From contig JAODMR010000084.1 in assembly GCA_025465475.1 (NCBI GenBank), forward strand, positions 19,168-83,167: 64,000 bases of DNA, given 5' to 3'. The translations under genes and the position numbers were made by a program. The notes beneath the pieces were generated by a model. It was not told where the DNA came from. It worked only from the letters and a program-made list of their open reading frames with translations, and made no database searches. This stretch comes from Micrococcaceae bacterium. Lineage in GTDB: Bacteria; Actinomycetota; Actinomycetes; Actinomycetales; Micrococcaceae. Below are positions 1 to 7,644 of the stretch, in pieces (positions within the stretch are counted from its first letter, which is position 1; each line of letters starts with the position of its first letter).

Positions 1-83
1 CCGATTCCTGAGATCGGTCAGCTAATTCCAGTGTCAATCGCCCGCATGGGTTGGTTGCTGTTATGCAGTTTGTGAGGACTTCC

Positions 84-182
84 ATGGGTTCAGTTATTAA
101 GAAGCGCCGCAAGCGGATGGCGAAGAAGAAGCACCGCAAGCTGCTTCGCAAGACGCGCCACCAGCGCCGCAACAAGAAGTAG
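84..182 (+). CDS. Small basic ribosomal protein bS22 (AURKAIP1/COX24 domain)
   Basis: This 32-residue protein is almost entirely Lys/Arg, with the pattern KKRRKRM-KKKHRK followed by R-RHQRRNKK. That pattern is characteristic of the actinobacterial 30S protein bS22, first noticed in mycobacterial ribosome structures. The start is ATG, preceded by GAGGA seven bases upstream, and a strong hairpin terminator follows the stop codon. In other actinobacteria the gene sits near a HAD phosphatase and a glutaredoxin, as here. It is easily missed by gene finders because of its length. Confidence 0.93.
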   Translation: MGSVIKKRRKRMAKKKHRKLLRKTRHQRRNKK

Positions 183-200
183 GCTGCCCGCAGCCACAAA

Positions 201-234
201 AGCCCGCCGCCCTTCGGGGTCGGCGGGCTTTTTT
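201..234 (+). terminator. Rho-independent terminator of the bS22 gene
   Basis: A 9-bp GC-rich stem (AGCCCGCCG with CGGCGGGCT) around an 11-nt loop is followed directly by a run of T. It lies 18 bp after the bS22 stop, between bS22 and the convergent HAD gene. Confidence 0.9.
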
Positions 235-259
235 ATGGGTCACGTGCCGGGAGCAGCTC

Positions 260-1072
260 TCACCGGCGTCGAAAGGCGCTGAAGCCCTTCCACCCGCCGT
301 ACAGGATGCCGGCTCCGGTGGCCGCGCGGAGGCCCAGCGTTGCTGCCCGCCGTCCGGAGCGGAAATCATAAATTGGCCAGTTGCGGTCCCGTGCGTGCCG
401 CCGCAGCTTTGCGTCGGGGTTGATGGCCACCGCGTGACCCACCAGGGACAGCAGCGGCACGTCATTGTAGGAGTCGCTGTAGGCCCAGCAGCGCGCCAGG
501 TCCAGGTTCTCCCGTGCGGCCAGTTCCGCGACGGCCACCGCCTTGGCTTCCCCGTGCAGGATGTCACCGACCAGGCGGCCCGTGTACATCTCCTCGACGA
601 CTTCCCCGACGGTGCCCAGGGCTCCCGTCAGGCCCAGTCGCGAGGCAATGATGCTGGCAACCTCCACCGGTGTCGCGGTGACCAGCCATACCTGCCGCGG
701 TGTACGCAGGTGCTGTTGGGCCAGCGCCCGCGTGCCGGGCCAGATCTTGGAGGCGATCATCTCGTCGTAGACTTCTTCGCCCAAGGTCCTGATGAACTCG
801 GTGCTGATGCCCGAGGCAAACGCGAGCGCTGAATCACGCACGGAGTGGACGTCGGCAAGGTTCTCCCCGCGCAGGTTGAACTTGATCTGCTTCCAGGCGA
901 ATCCGGCGGCATCCCGCAGCGTGAAGGCCTTACGCTGGAACATTTTGCGCGCGACGTGGAAGATGCTGGCACCCTTCATGAGGGTGTTGTCGACGTCAAA
1001 AAATGCTGCTTCGCCCTGGATTGTGGGGGTGTCCGAGGGGTCCTCGGCCTTCACCATCGTTACTTCGGGCAT
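260..1072 (-). CDS. HAD-IB family hydrolase (SerB-like phosphatase)
   Basis: This is a 270-aa haloacid dehalogenase superfamily phosphatase of subfamily IB. Motif I is FDVDNTL, with the nucleophile Asp26 and acid/base Asp28. The cap is helical, and the late motif [10 protein letters not shown] (around residue 200) supplies the Mg-binding acidic residues. The physiological substrate cannot be read from sequence; relatives include phosphoserine and lysophospholipid phosphatases. The ATG start is supported by a TAGACT box 6 nt upstream, which fits a leaderless transcript. It is divergent from the glutaredoxin-like gene. Confidence 0.88.
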   Translation of the reverse strand: MPEVTMVKAEDPSDTPTIQGEAAFFDVDNTLMKGASIFHVARKMFQRKAFTLRDAAGFAWKQIKFNLRGENLADVHSVRDSALAFASGISTEFIRTLGEEVYDEMIASKIWPGTRALAQQHLRTPRQVWLVTATPVEVASIIASRLGLTGALGTVGEVVEEMYTGRLVGDILHGEAKAVAVAELAARENLDLARCWAYSDSYNDVPLLSLVGHAVAINPDAKLRRHARDRNWPIYDFRSGRRAATLGLRAATGAGILYGGWKGFSAFRRR

Positions 1073-1078
1073 GGTCCG

Positions 1079-1084
1079 AGTCTA
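1079..1084 (-). promoter_or_regulatory. -10 box (TAGACT), leaderless promoter of the HAD gene
   Basis: TAGACT lies 6 nt before the ATG on the minus strand. This spacing places transcription start at or beside the start codon. Confidence 0.55.
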
Positions 1085-1132
1085 GCCAATGGCCAGCGTC
1101 GGTGCGGTTGTGCACGTGGATTCCCGCCGCCG

Positions 1133-1138
1133 TACCGT
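1133..1138 (+). promoter_or_regulatory. -10 box (TACCGT), leaderless promoter of the glutaredoxin-like gene
   Basis: TACCGT sits 6 nt before the ATG at 1145. It supports the short form of the protein over longer in-frame extensions. Confidence 0.5.
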
Positions 1139-1144
1139 GGAGCC

Positions 1145-1426
1145 ATGGACAAGACAGCTCCGAGGGCCCATCAACCGGAACTCGCCCTGGTCACCAAGGC
1201 GGACTGCCACCTTTGCGACGACGCCAGGAAAGTAGTCGCCAACGTGGCAGCTGAGCTGGGACTTCCGTGGCGGGAAGAACGGTTGGAGGACAACCCGGTG
1301 TTGGCGGAGCGTTTCGCGGAGGAGGTGCCGGTTGTCCTGGTGGACGGAATCCAGCGGGACTTCTGGAAGATCGATCCGGTGCGCCTGCGGCGGATTCTGC
1401 AGTCCAGGCTGAACTCCGGCGCATAA
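1145..1426 (+). CDS. Glutaredoxin family protein (DUF836-like)
   Basis: This 93-aa thioredoxin-fold protein has the redox motif Cys21-His-Leu-Cys24 after the first strand, the EEVPVVLVDG segment carrying the cis-Pro, and a C-terminal helix. It probably acts as a cytoplasmic thiol oxidoreductase. The frame is open further upstream, but the ATG at 1145 has a TACCGT box at leaderless spacing and matches the family's N-terminus. Its neighbours (bS22, HAD, Rex) match a common actinobacterial arrangement. Confidence 0.86.
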   Translation: MDKTAPRAHQPELALVTKADCHLCDDARKVVANVAAELGLPWREERLEDNPVLAERFAEEVPVVLVDGIQRDFWKIDPVRLRRILQSRLNSGA

Positions 1427-1528
1427 GTTGGTCCCCCGCAGTGGGAGTCCTACAGTGTAATTAGCCCGGACGGCACCGGTTTCCTGACCGCCGACCGGGC
1501 CCCGCCACAGGAAGCTGGAGCGCCACCG

Positions 1529-2305
1529 TTGACATCTTCTGACCTGCCCCCGGACCGTTCGCCTGTTCAAGGTGTTCACGGCGGCCGCGCTGATCCGCCG
1601 ACCGACGCCGTCGCCCGTCAACTGCCCCCTGCCACAGTGGCGCGGCTGACCCTGTACCTGCGTGCGCTGAACACCCTGCTGACCGAGGGGACCGAGCGCA
1701 TCTCCTCCGAAACCCTGGCCGAGGCCACGGGAGCCAGCTCCTCGAACGTTCGCAAGGATCTGTCCTATCTCGGTTCGTACGGAACCAGGGGCGTTGGCTA
1801 TGACGTCCAATATCTGAGCCGGCACATTTCCGCGGCCCTTGGCCTAACCCACGAATGGCGCGTAGCGATTGTCGGTGCCGGCAACCTCGGCCGGGCGCTC
1901 GCACGCTACGCGGGCTTTGAATCCCGCGGGTTCGACGTCGTCGCGCTTTTGGACGCCGATCAGATGCTCATTGGCAGCGAGATTGGCTGGCTCCGGGTCA
2001 GCGACGTGCAACAGCTGGAGGCGGTCCTGACCCGCACGAAAACGAACATGGTGGTGCTCGCCCTGCCAGCGGCCGCCGCCCAGGAGGTCTGCGACCGGGT
2101 GGTGGCGGCCGGCGTCCACAGCATTCTCAGCTTTGCTCCCGTGGCGCTCCAGGTCCCGGCGAACGTCAACCTCCGCAAGGTGGACATGGCCACCGAACTG
2201 CAGATCCTGGCGTACCACGCCCAGCGGATGGCGGAGCCTGGCCTGGATCGCGAGGACGGACTGGCTCCCGTGTCGGAGCTGGCCGAGCGCCGCCCCGGCG
2301 CCTGA
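1529..2305 (+). CDS. rex: Redox-sensing transcriptional repressor Rex
   Basis: This 258-aa protein has an N-terminal winged helix (around residues 30-100, including SSSNVRKDLSYLGSYGTRGVGYDV) and a C-terminal Rossmann fold with the NAD(H) motif VGAGNLGRAL. Rex proteins sense the NADH/NAD+ ratio and repress respiratory and fermentative genes when NAD+ is high. The start is TTG, with a purine-rich GCTGGAG upstream. No clear Rex operator was seen in the 100 bp upstream, and hemA, a frequent partner in Streptomyces, does not follow. Confidence 0.93.
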   Translation: MTSSDLPPDRSPVQGVHGGRADPPTDAVARQLPPATVARLTLYLRALNTLLTEGTERISSETLAEATGASSSNVRKDLSYLGSYGTRGVGYDVQYLSRHISAALGLTHEWRVAIVGAGNLGRALARYAGFESRGFDVVALLDADQMLIGSEIGWLRVSDVQQLEAVLTRTKTNMVVLALPAAAAQEVCDRVVAAGVHSILSFAPVALQVPANVNLRKVDMATELQILAYHAQRMAEPGLDREDGLAPVSELAERRPGA

Positions 2306-2397
2306 GAGCCCCCGGCTGGAGGCATCCGAAGGGCGCTGGGTGCTTGGGTTCCCTGCCGGTGCCTGGGTTTTCTGCCCGCGGGAAGCGGCCCCCCGGA

Positions 2398-3060
2398 TTA
2401 ACGGCGTTTGAAGTATCCAGTCGCGGTTGGAGCAAACGTCAAAACGATGGCGACCACACCCAGCGACACCTGAATCAGCGTCGGCAGTGTGGGTTGCAGG
2501 AGGTTCAGCAGCGACAAGGCCGCAAGCACCGCGCCGGTGATCCGCGCCCAGTTCCGGCCCTTGCGGATCTGGAACGCGAGCAGAACGTACACGCCAACCG
2601 CCAAGGTGACGAAAACCACAGCGATGATCAACACCGGCTGCAACAAACCCTGGTCAGCGACGCCCATCTCGCTCAATGCCAGCCGCAGCTCGTTCTGACC
2701 GGAAGGGGACACCAAGGCGTAGATCGCCCCCGCAAGGGCGAAGACCTCAAGCGCCGCCGCCAACAGGATCAGTTGAAAAGCAACCAGCACCAACCGAGGC
2801 GGTTTCGGGTTTCCGGAGCCTTTCGCCGGGCTCCCGTCGGGACCCGATCCGGGCTGCCCGGCCGGGTGTCCAGGTGCGGGCGCATACCCTGGTGCCAATG
2901 GCTGGCCCGCCGGCCCCCGGAGATGCGCGTTCGGATCGAGGCCTTCCGGGGGCCGGTATCCTTCCGGTGCGTACTGGCCGTAGCGGGGGACCCCTGGAGC
3001 AATTTCGCCGTATGAGCCGGGGCGTGGCTGCGGCTTGTTCTCATCCTGCGGGCTGGTCAT
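2398..3060 (-). CDS. Hypothetical membrane protein with Pro/Gly-rich N-terminus (paralog 1 of 3)
   Basis: This 220-aa protein has a disordered, Pro/Gly/Tyr-rich first ~95 residues followed by four predicted transmembrane helices. A KGRNWARI motif between helices 3 and 4 is shared with the two genes upstream on this strand ([24 protein letters not shown]), which identifies them as tandem paralogs. The function is unknown. The cytoplasmic low-complexity tail plus four-helix layout is common in actinobacterial DUF membrane proteins. Confidence 0.75.
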   Translation of the reverse strand: MTSPQDENKPQPRPGSYGEIAPGVPRYGQYAPEGYRPPEGLDPNAHLRGPAGQPLAPGYAPAPGHPAGQPGSGPDGSPAKGSGNPKPPRLVLVAFQLILLAAALEVFALAGAIYALVSPSGQNELRLALSEMGVADQGLLQPVLIIAVVFVTLAVGVYVLLAFQIRKGRNWARITGAVLAALSLLNLLQPTLPTLIQVSLGVVAIVLTFAPTATGYFKRR

Positions 3061-3096
3061 GACGTGCCTTCCATCTGTGCCGGGGCGGGCGGGTGG

Positions 3097-3606
3097 TCAA
3101 AGACCGAGGGCGGACTTCTTGCGGGCCCGGAAGTACGCGCTTGAGGGCCGAAGGTACAGGGCGAGGACCGCGGCGATTCCCAGGGCAATCTGGAGGTACG
3201 TGATCGACGTCGAACCGGCGTTGAAACCGGCAAGCGAGAGCAACGACAGGGCCGCGAACACCGCTGCCGTGAGCCGGGCCCAGTTTCTGCCCCGGCGGCT
3301 ATAGAACGCCACGAGCAGGTAGACGCCAATGGCCACCGCGGCGATGGCGATGAGGACACCGATCGTGATGTTGCGCGCCGATTGGACCACTCCTGCCGGC
3401 ACGTCCTGTCCCTCCAGCTGCTTGGCGATCTCCGCGGAATAGGCTGGGGAAGCGATGAAGGCAAGGCCCAGTCCCAGTGCCACCAGCTGCAGGGCAGCTG
3501 CGGCAAGGAACAGCCAGAAAGCCACGCGGACCGGGGTGGGCGGGACCAGGCTGGGTTGACCGTCCCGTGGCCCGGGCGTGTACCCCGGGATATTTCCGGA
3601 ACTCAT
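3097..3606 (-). CDS. Hypothetical membrane protein (paralog 2 of 3)
   Basis: This protein of about 169 aa has a short Gly/Pro-rich N-terminus and four predicted membrane helices, with the RRGRNWARL motif seen in its neighbours. The ATG at 3606 is preferred over a GTG six bases earlier because GAGGAG lies 5 nt upstream of it. It lies 36 bp from paralog 1, so the two may be cotranscribed. The function is unknown. Confidence 0.72.
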   Translation of the reverse strand: MSSGNIPGYTPGPRDGQPSLVPPTPVRVAFWLFLAAAALQLVALGLGLAFIASPAYSAEIAKQLEGQDVPAGVVQSARNITIGVLIAIAAVAIGVYLLVAFYSRRGRNWARLTAAVFAALSLLSLAGFNAGSTSITYLQIALGIAAVLALYLRPSSAYFRARKKSALGL

Positions 3607-3708
3607 GGGCACTCCTCAACGGCCAGGGCCGCGGACACGTAGGGGCCGCGGCGGTTTCCTCAACCCTACCGTGACCCCTTTCGGAGCAAACGCCTGGCTG
3701 TGCCGTCC

Positions 3709-4602
3709 TCAGCCCTGCGGAACACCCTTCCGCGAGTTCAGCCAGGCGGTGGACTCCGGGAGCCACATAAGCACCGCGGCAGCAACTCCGATAATGCTCA
3801 CCCATGCCCCGAAGAAGACAAGGATGAGCGAGATGATCGCCAGAGCGGTAAGGGCCAGGCGGGGCCATTGCAGGCCCTCCTTGAGCTTCATGGCACACAC
3901 CACGATGGCCGTGATCACCACCAACGCGATGATGGAGACCACGATGCCCGAGGCGCCGCTCGCGCGCAGCGCGGCGCCGCTGCCCGGAACCTCATAACCC
4001 AGGAAGGTGTCATCCCTGGCGCCCAGGAAGACGATGGAGAGGATGAGCCCGATGATGGTCGTCAGCAGCCACAAGGCCGCCGTCACGAGCCAAAGAATGT
4101 ACGAAACTTTGATGAGCGTCGGCAGGCCAGCCAACTTGAAGACGCCTTTGAGGCCGCCGGCGGGAACCACGTCGCTGAAGGTGCGGGGCGCGTCCTTTGG
4201 CATCGAGAACTGCCCGCCCCGTTGCGGGTAGCCGGGCTGTTGGGGATAGCCGCCCTGTTGCTGGGGGTAGCCGGGCTGTTGCTGGTAGCCGCCAGGTTGC
4301 TGGGGGTAGCCGGGCTGCTGCGGATACCCGCCCTGTTGGGGGTAGCCGGGTCGCTGCGGGTAGCCGCCGGACTGCGGATAGCCGCCGGACTGCGGGTAGC
4401 CGCCCTGTTGTTGCGGGTAGCCCGGTGGCTGAGAATAACCGGGCTGCTGAAAGCCTGGGCCGGGATAGCTTGGTGGCTGTTGGGAGGGCGGCTCGTTGCC
4501 GGCTGGGTACTGCTGTCCCTGTCCCGGTAAGCTGCCGCCGTCACCCGAGGAAGACTGCTGGCCTGGCTGTTCAGGGCGCGGATTCTCAAGAGGCGAACTC
4601 AT
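3709..4602 (-). CDS. Hypothetical membrane protein with YPQQ-type repeats (paralog 3 of 3)
   Basis: This 297-aa protein has about 130 N-terminal residues built from degenerate repeats of the form GYPQQ(Q)GGYPQ, followed by four predicted membrane helices. The last third aligns by eye with the two downstream paralogs ([18 protein letters not shown] corresponds to RGRNWARLTAAVFAALSL). The ATG at 4602 is chosen over an upstream start because TACAGT lies 6 nt before it. Tyr/Gln/Pro-rich tails of this kind occur in many actinobacterial membrane proteins, and their role is not known. Confidence 0.74.
   Translation of the reverse strand: MSSPLENPRPEQPGQQSSSGDGGSLPGQGQQYPAGNEPPSQQPPSYPGPGFQQPGYSQPPGYPQQQGGYPQSGGYPQSGGYPQRPGYPQQGGYPQQPGYPQQPGGYQQQPGYPQQQGGYPQQPGYPQRGGQFSMPKDAPRTFSDVVPAGGLKGVFKLAGLPTLIKVSYILWLVTAALWLLTTIIGLILSIVFLGARDDTFLGYEVPGSGAALRASGASGIVVSIIALVVITAIVVCAMKLKEGLQWPRLALTALAIISLILVFFGAWVSIIGVAAAVLMWLPESTAWLNSRKGVPQG
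4204..4500 (-). repeat. Degenerate ~21-bp minisatellite encoding GYPQQ repeats
   Basis: Repeated GGGTAGCCGGGCTGTTG-like units (plus-strand reading) encode the Gly-Tyr-Pro-Gln low-complexity tail of the membrane protein at 3709-4602. The units vary by substitution but keep the frame. Confidence 0.8.
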
Positions 4603-4608
4603 GGTCAA

Positions 4609-4614
4609 ACTGTA
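4609..4614 (-). promoter_or_regulatory. -10 box (TACAGT), leaderless promoter
   Basis: TACAGT lies 6 nt before the ATG of the repeat-bearing membrane protein and no ribosome-binding site is visible. This fits leaderless transcription. Confidence 0.5.
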
Positions 4615-4714
4615 GACCCGGCCCCCACCCTTGCATAGGAAAAATCCCCGCCATTGCTGGCCTGCGGCAGTCGGTGGCCCCGTGTCCCCGAACCGCACCT
4701 ACCCACCAAGACTT

Positions 4715-4755
4715 GTCGCCCGCCGGCTTTCCACTTCGGAAAGCCGGCGGGCGAC
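4715..4755 (-). terminator. Hairpin downstream of the YceI gene
   Basis: A perfect 18-bp inverted repeat with a 5-nt loop lies 26 bp past the YceI stop. There is no clear T-run on either side, so it may act as a terminator or as a stabilising 3' hairpin. Confidence 0.65.
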
Positions 4756-4780
4756 AGGAGTAAAAGGTGAACCCGAAGGA

Positions 4781-5338
4781 TCAGGCCTTGACGAAGGCGA
4801 CCTCAAGGCTGATGGTGACCTTGTCGCCCACCAGCACGCCGCCGGCTTCAAGGGCTGCGTTCCAGGTCAGTCCAAAGTCCTTGCGGCTGATGATGGTCTG
4901 GCCGGAGAAGCCGGCCCGGGTGGCGCCGAACGGGTCAACGGCGACACCGTTGAATTCGGTCTCGAAGGTGACGGGCTTGGTGATTCCACGGATCGTCAGG
5001 TCGCCGGTCAGCTCGTAGGTCTCGCCGGAGCCGGAGATGGACGTGGAAACGAAGGTCAGCTCGGGGAACGTCTCAACGTCGAAGAAGTCGGCGCCCTTGA
5101 CATGTCCGTCGCGGTTGGCATCGCCGGAGTTGAAGCTTGAGGCCTGGATGGTGGCGGTCACGGAGGTCCCGCTGAGGTCCGAACCAACGGTTGCTACGGC
5201 AGTGGCTTCCAGGAACTTTCCGCGCACCTTGGAGATGCCGGCGTGACGGACGGAAAAACCGATCTCGCTGTGCGAGGCGTCCAGGTTCCAGGTGCCCTGG
5301 CTCAGGGCGGTGGGGACGGTTTCAGTTGCAACAGACAT
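4781..5338 (-). CDS. YceI family protein
   Basis: This 185-aa single-domain protein has the YceI lipocalin-like beta barrel signature: GTWNLDASHSEIGFSVRHAGISKVRG at the start, then the central VKGADFFDVETFPELTF block. YceI proteins bind polyisoprenoid or other amphiphilic lipids. No signal peptide is seen, so the protein is probably cytoplasmic, as is usual for actinobacterial versions. An AAGGAG ribosome-binding site precedes the ATG. Confidence 0.88.
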   Translation of the reverse strand: MSVATETVPTALSQGTWNLDASHSEIGFSVRHAGISKVRGKFLEATAVATVGSDLSGTSVTATIQASSFNSGDANRDGHVKGADFFDVETFPELTFVSTSISGSGETYELTGDLTIRGITKPVTFETEFNGVAVDPFGATRAGFSGQTIISRKDFGLTWNAALEAGGVLVGDKVTISLEVAFVKA

Positions 5339-5528
5339 GGAAACTCCTTAGTTGGCAAAACACGATGTCAGGAAGGCTGCATGCCGACCATCAGGAGGTA
5401 CAAGCATGCAAACGTATCTATTATTCCGGGCAGCCGAAAGTTTTGAGGAAATTTTCCTAACTGCTCAGCTGCGCTTGCTGGGAGAACCCTGATTTAGGAA
5501 TCCCTTCCGGGTTTGAGAAACTTGGTCC

Positions 5529-6191
5529 ATGTCCCGAGCCCTAGTTCACCTGCTCCGCCACGGCGAGGTCCACAATCCCGACGGTGTGCTGTACGGACGG
5601 TTGCCGGAATTCCACCTGTCCGGGCGCGGCCGCGCCATGGCAGCCCTGGTTGCTGAACATCTGAAGGAGCAGTCCGACGACGGCGCCAAGCTGGTCCACC
5701 TGGTCGCGTCACCGCTGACCCGGGCCCAGGAAACGGCGGAGCCCGTCGCCGAAGCGCTTGGCCTGGCCATCGTGACCGAACCGCGCATCATCGAAGCGGC
5801 GAACCACTTCGAGGGGGCCAAGGTGTCGCGCCACGAGCTGCTCCGACCGCGTCACTGGCCATACTTCTGGAACCCCCTCCGACCGTCTTGGGGTGAGCCC
5901 TACAAACAGCAGGCCAGCCGGGTCTTGGCGGCGGTACAGCAGGCGCGGGCCACCGCCGTCGACCTCGCCGGGGACGGAGCCGAGGCGGTTCTGGTCAGCC
6001 ACCAGCTGCCAATTTGGGTGACCCGACTGCGGGCCGAGAACCGCCCGCTTTGGCACGACCCGCGACGCCGGGAATGCACCCTGGCGTCCCTTACCACCCT
6101 GGTCTTCGACGGCGAGGACATCGTGGAGGTCCGCTACAGCGAACCTGCCTCAGCCCTTCTCCCTGGGGCTGCCACGACTCCGGGAGCTTGA
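5529..6191 (+). CDS. Histidine phosphatase family protein (phosphoglycerate mutase-like)
   Basis: This 220-aa protein carries the catalytic LLRHGE motif at residues 8-13 and a later VSHQLPIW block containing the second catalytic His. The substrate is unknown. It stands directly before the TlpA-CcdA-ResB-CcsB set. The same order (PGM-like, thioredoxin, CcdA, ResB, CcsA) is known in mycobacteria, so it is a conserved companion of cytochrome c maturation. Confidence 0.87.
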   Translation: MSRALVHLLRHGEVHNPDGVLYGRLPEFHLSGRGRAMAALVAEHLKEQSDDGAKLVHLVASPLTRAQETAEPVAEALGLAIVTEPRIIEAANHFEGAKVSRHELLRPRHWPYFWNPLRPSWGEPYKQQASRVLAAVQQARATAVDLAGDGAEAVLVSHQLPIWVTRLRAENRPLWHDPRRRECTLASLTTLVFDGEDIVEVRYSEPASALLPGAATTPGA

Positions 6192-6289
6192 GAAAGTGCT
6201 CCCCGGTAGGAGACAATTAGATTTTCGACGTCGTGTAGAAGAGCCGGGCGGCGGCGGAACAGCCTCACTGAACAGATGTGGATGAATAC

Positions 6290-6892
6290 GTGACGACCCC
6301 TTTCAGCCGCCGTGCGCTGCTGGCAGCTTCCGGTGCTGCCATCGTTGCGGCCCTTGCCGCCTGCACGTCAAAGGACCCGCTGGCGCAACAGGCCTCCGCT
6401 GGGGATAACAAGAACTACATTGCCGGCGACGGTTCCGTGACCGAGTACGCTGCAACTGACCGGAAACAGCCGGTGCAGTTTTCCGGCACGCTATTCGACG
6501 GCACAGTGGTCAACTCGGCTGCCGTGGCCGGTCGTGTCACGGTACTGAACTTCTGGTACGCGGCATGCGCACCCTGCCGGCTGGAAGCCCCCGATCTGGA
6601 AGCGTTGCACCAGGAACTGGCGCCGCAGGGCGCCACCTTTTACGGGGTGAACATCCGGGATGAGGCAGCCACGGCTGATGCCTTCAACCGCAACTTTGGT
6701 CTGAGCTACCCCAGCTTCCAGGACAAGGACGGCGGCGTCCTGCTGTCCCTCACGGACTACGTGCCACCAGCCGCTGTCCCCACCACCCTGGTGCTCGACA
6801 AGCAGGGCCGGGTTTCCTCACGCATTCTCGGTGTGGCAGAAAAGGGCACCCTCAAGAGCCTCATCACCGCGGCGCTGGCCGAAAACCCGTGA
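6290..6892 (+). CDS. TlpA-like thiol:disulfide oxidoreductase, lipoprotein (CcsX-type)
   Basis: This thioredoxin-fold lipoprotein of about 200 aa has an SRR-containing signal segment with lipobox LAAC (lipidated Cys25), then a TlpA domain with active site FWYAACAPCRLEAP. It probably reduces apocytochrome c haem-binding cysteines outside the membrane, fed with electrons by the adjacent CcdA. The start could be GTG 6290 or GTG 6278; 6290 is preferred because GGATGA precedes it and it gives a compact Tat-like signal. Its stop overlaps the CcdA start (GTGA). Confidence 0.87.
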   Translation: MTTPFSRRALLAASGAAIVAALAACTSKDPLAQQASAGDNKNYIAGDGSVTEYAATDRKQPVQFSGTLFDGTVVNSAAVAGRVTVLNFWYAACAPCRLEAPDLEALHQELAPQGATFYGVNIRDEAATADAFNRNFGLSYPSFQDKDGGVLLSLTDYVPPAAVPTTLVLDKQGRVSSRILGVAEKGTLKSLITAALAENP

Positions 6893-7644
6893 ACAACCCC
6901 TTCGCGGAAACCATTCTCAGCGGGTCCATGCTGTTGGCCCTGCCGGTTGCCCTCCTGGCGGGCCTGGTCTCCTTCCTTTCACCGTGTGTGCTGCCGCTGG
7001 TCCCCGGTTACCTCGGATACGTCAGCGGCCTGACCGGCGTCGACCTGGAAAAACGACGGCGCGGCCGAATGGTCGCAGGGATCGGGCTGTTCGTCCTCGG
7101 GTTTTCCGTCGTCTTCATGCTCATCGGCGCCGTTTTCGGACAGCTGGGCGCGTGGCTCAAGGGGCCCGACGCTGCCTGGGTCACCCAACTGCTCGGCGTC
7201 GTTGTCATTCTGCTCGGCGTGATCTTCCTGGGTGGGCTGGGCTGGTTTCAGAGCGAGGCCAAGATCCACGCCAAGGCGCCTGCGGGCCTGTGGGGGGCGC
7301 CCCTGCTGGGCGTCACCTTCGGCCTCGGCTGGGCTCCCTGCACCGGGCCCACCCTGGCCGCCGTCCAGGCTCTCGCCTTCACCAACGGCCCCAGCGCGGC
7401 AAAAGGTGCCCTGCTCACTTTTGTTTATTGCCTGGGTCTGGGACTTCCGTTCCTGCTCATCGCACTCGGTGTGCGCCGGGGGCTCGGCGCCCTGGCGTAC
7501 TTCCGCAGGCACCGCCGCGCGCTGCAATGGTTCGGCGGCGGGCTTCTGATCGCTCTGGGACTGCTCATGGTCACCGGTCTCTGGGGCATATGGATCAACC
7601 AGCTGCAATTCTGGTTCGCCAACGAAGTCCGGCTGCCCATCTGA
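6889..7644 (+). CDS. ccdA: Cytochrome c biogenesis protein CcdA
   Basis: This 251-aa polytopic membrane protein has the paired redox cysteines of the CcdA family in SPCVLPLVPGY (helix 1) and GWAPCTGPT (helix 4), plus six predicted helices. It moves electrons from cytoplasmic thioredoxin across the membrane to the TlpA-like lipoprotein. Its GTG start overlaps the preceding stop by 4 nt and its stop overlaps the next start (TGATG), so translation is coupled. Confidence 0.92.
   Translation: MNNPFAETILSGSMLLALPVALLAGLVSFLSPCVLPLVPGYLGYVSGLTGVDLEKRRRGRMVAGIGLFVLGFSVVFMLIGAVFGQLGAWLKGPDAAWVTQLLGVVVILLGVIFLGGLGWFQSEAKIHAKAPAGLWGAPLLGVTFGLGWAPCTGPTLAAVQALAFTNGPSAAKGALLTFVYCLGLGLPFLLIALGVRRGLGALAYFRRHRRALQWFGGGLLIALGLLMVTGLWGIWINQLQFWFANEVRLPI

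Noticed and set aside
1427..1528. Rex operator upstream of rex
   Set aside because: No convincing TTGTGAA-type inverted repeat was found in this spacer.
6831..7643. Longer N-terminus for ResB
   Set aside because: The frame is open across ccdA, but codons there encode Arg/Pro-rich sequence unrelated to ResB. ATG 7644 overlaps the ccdA stop.
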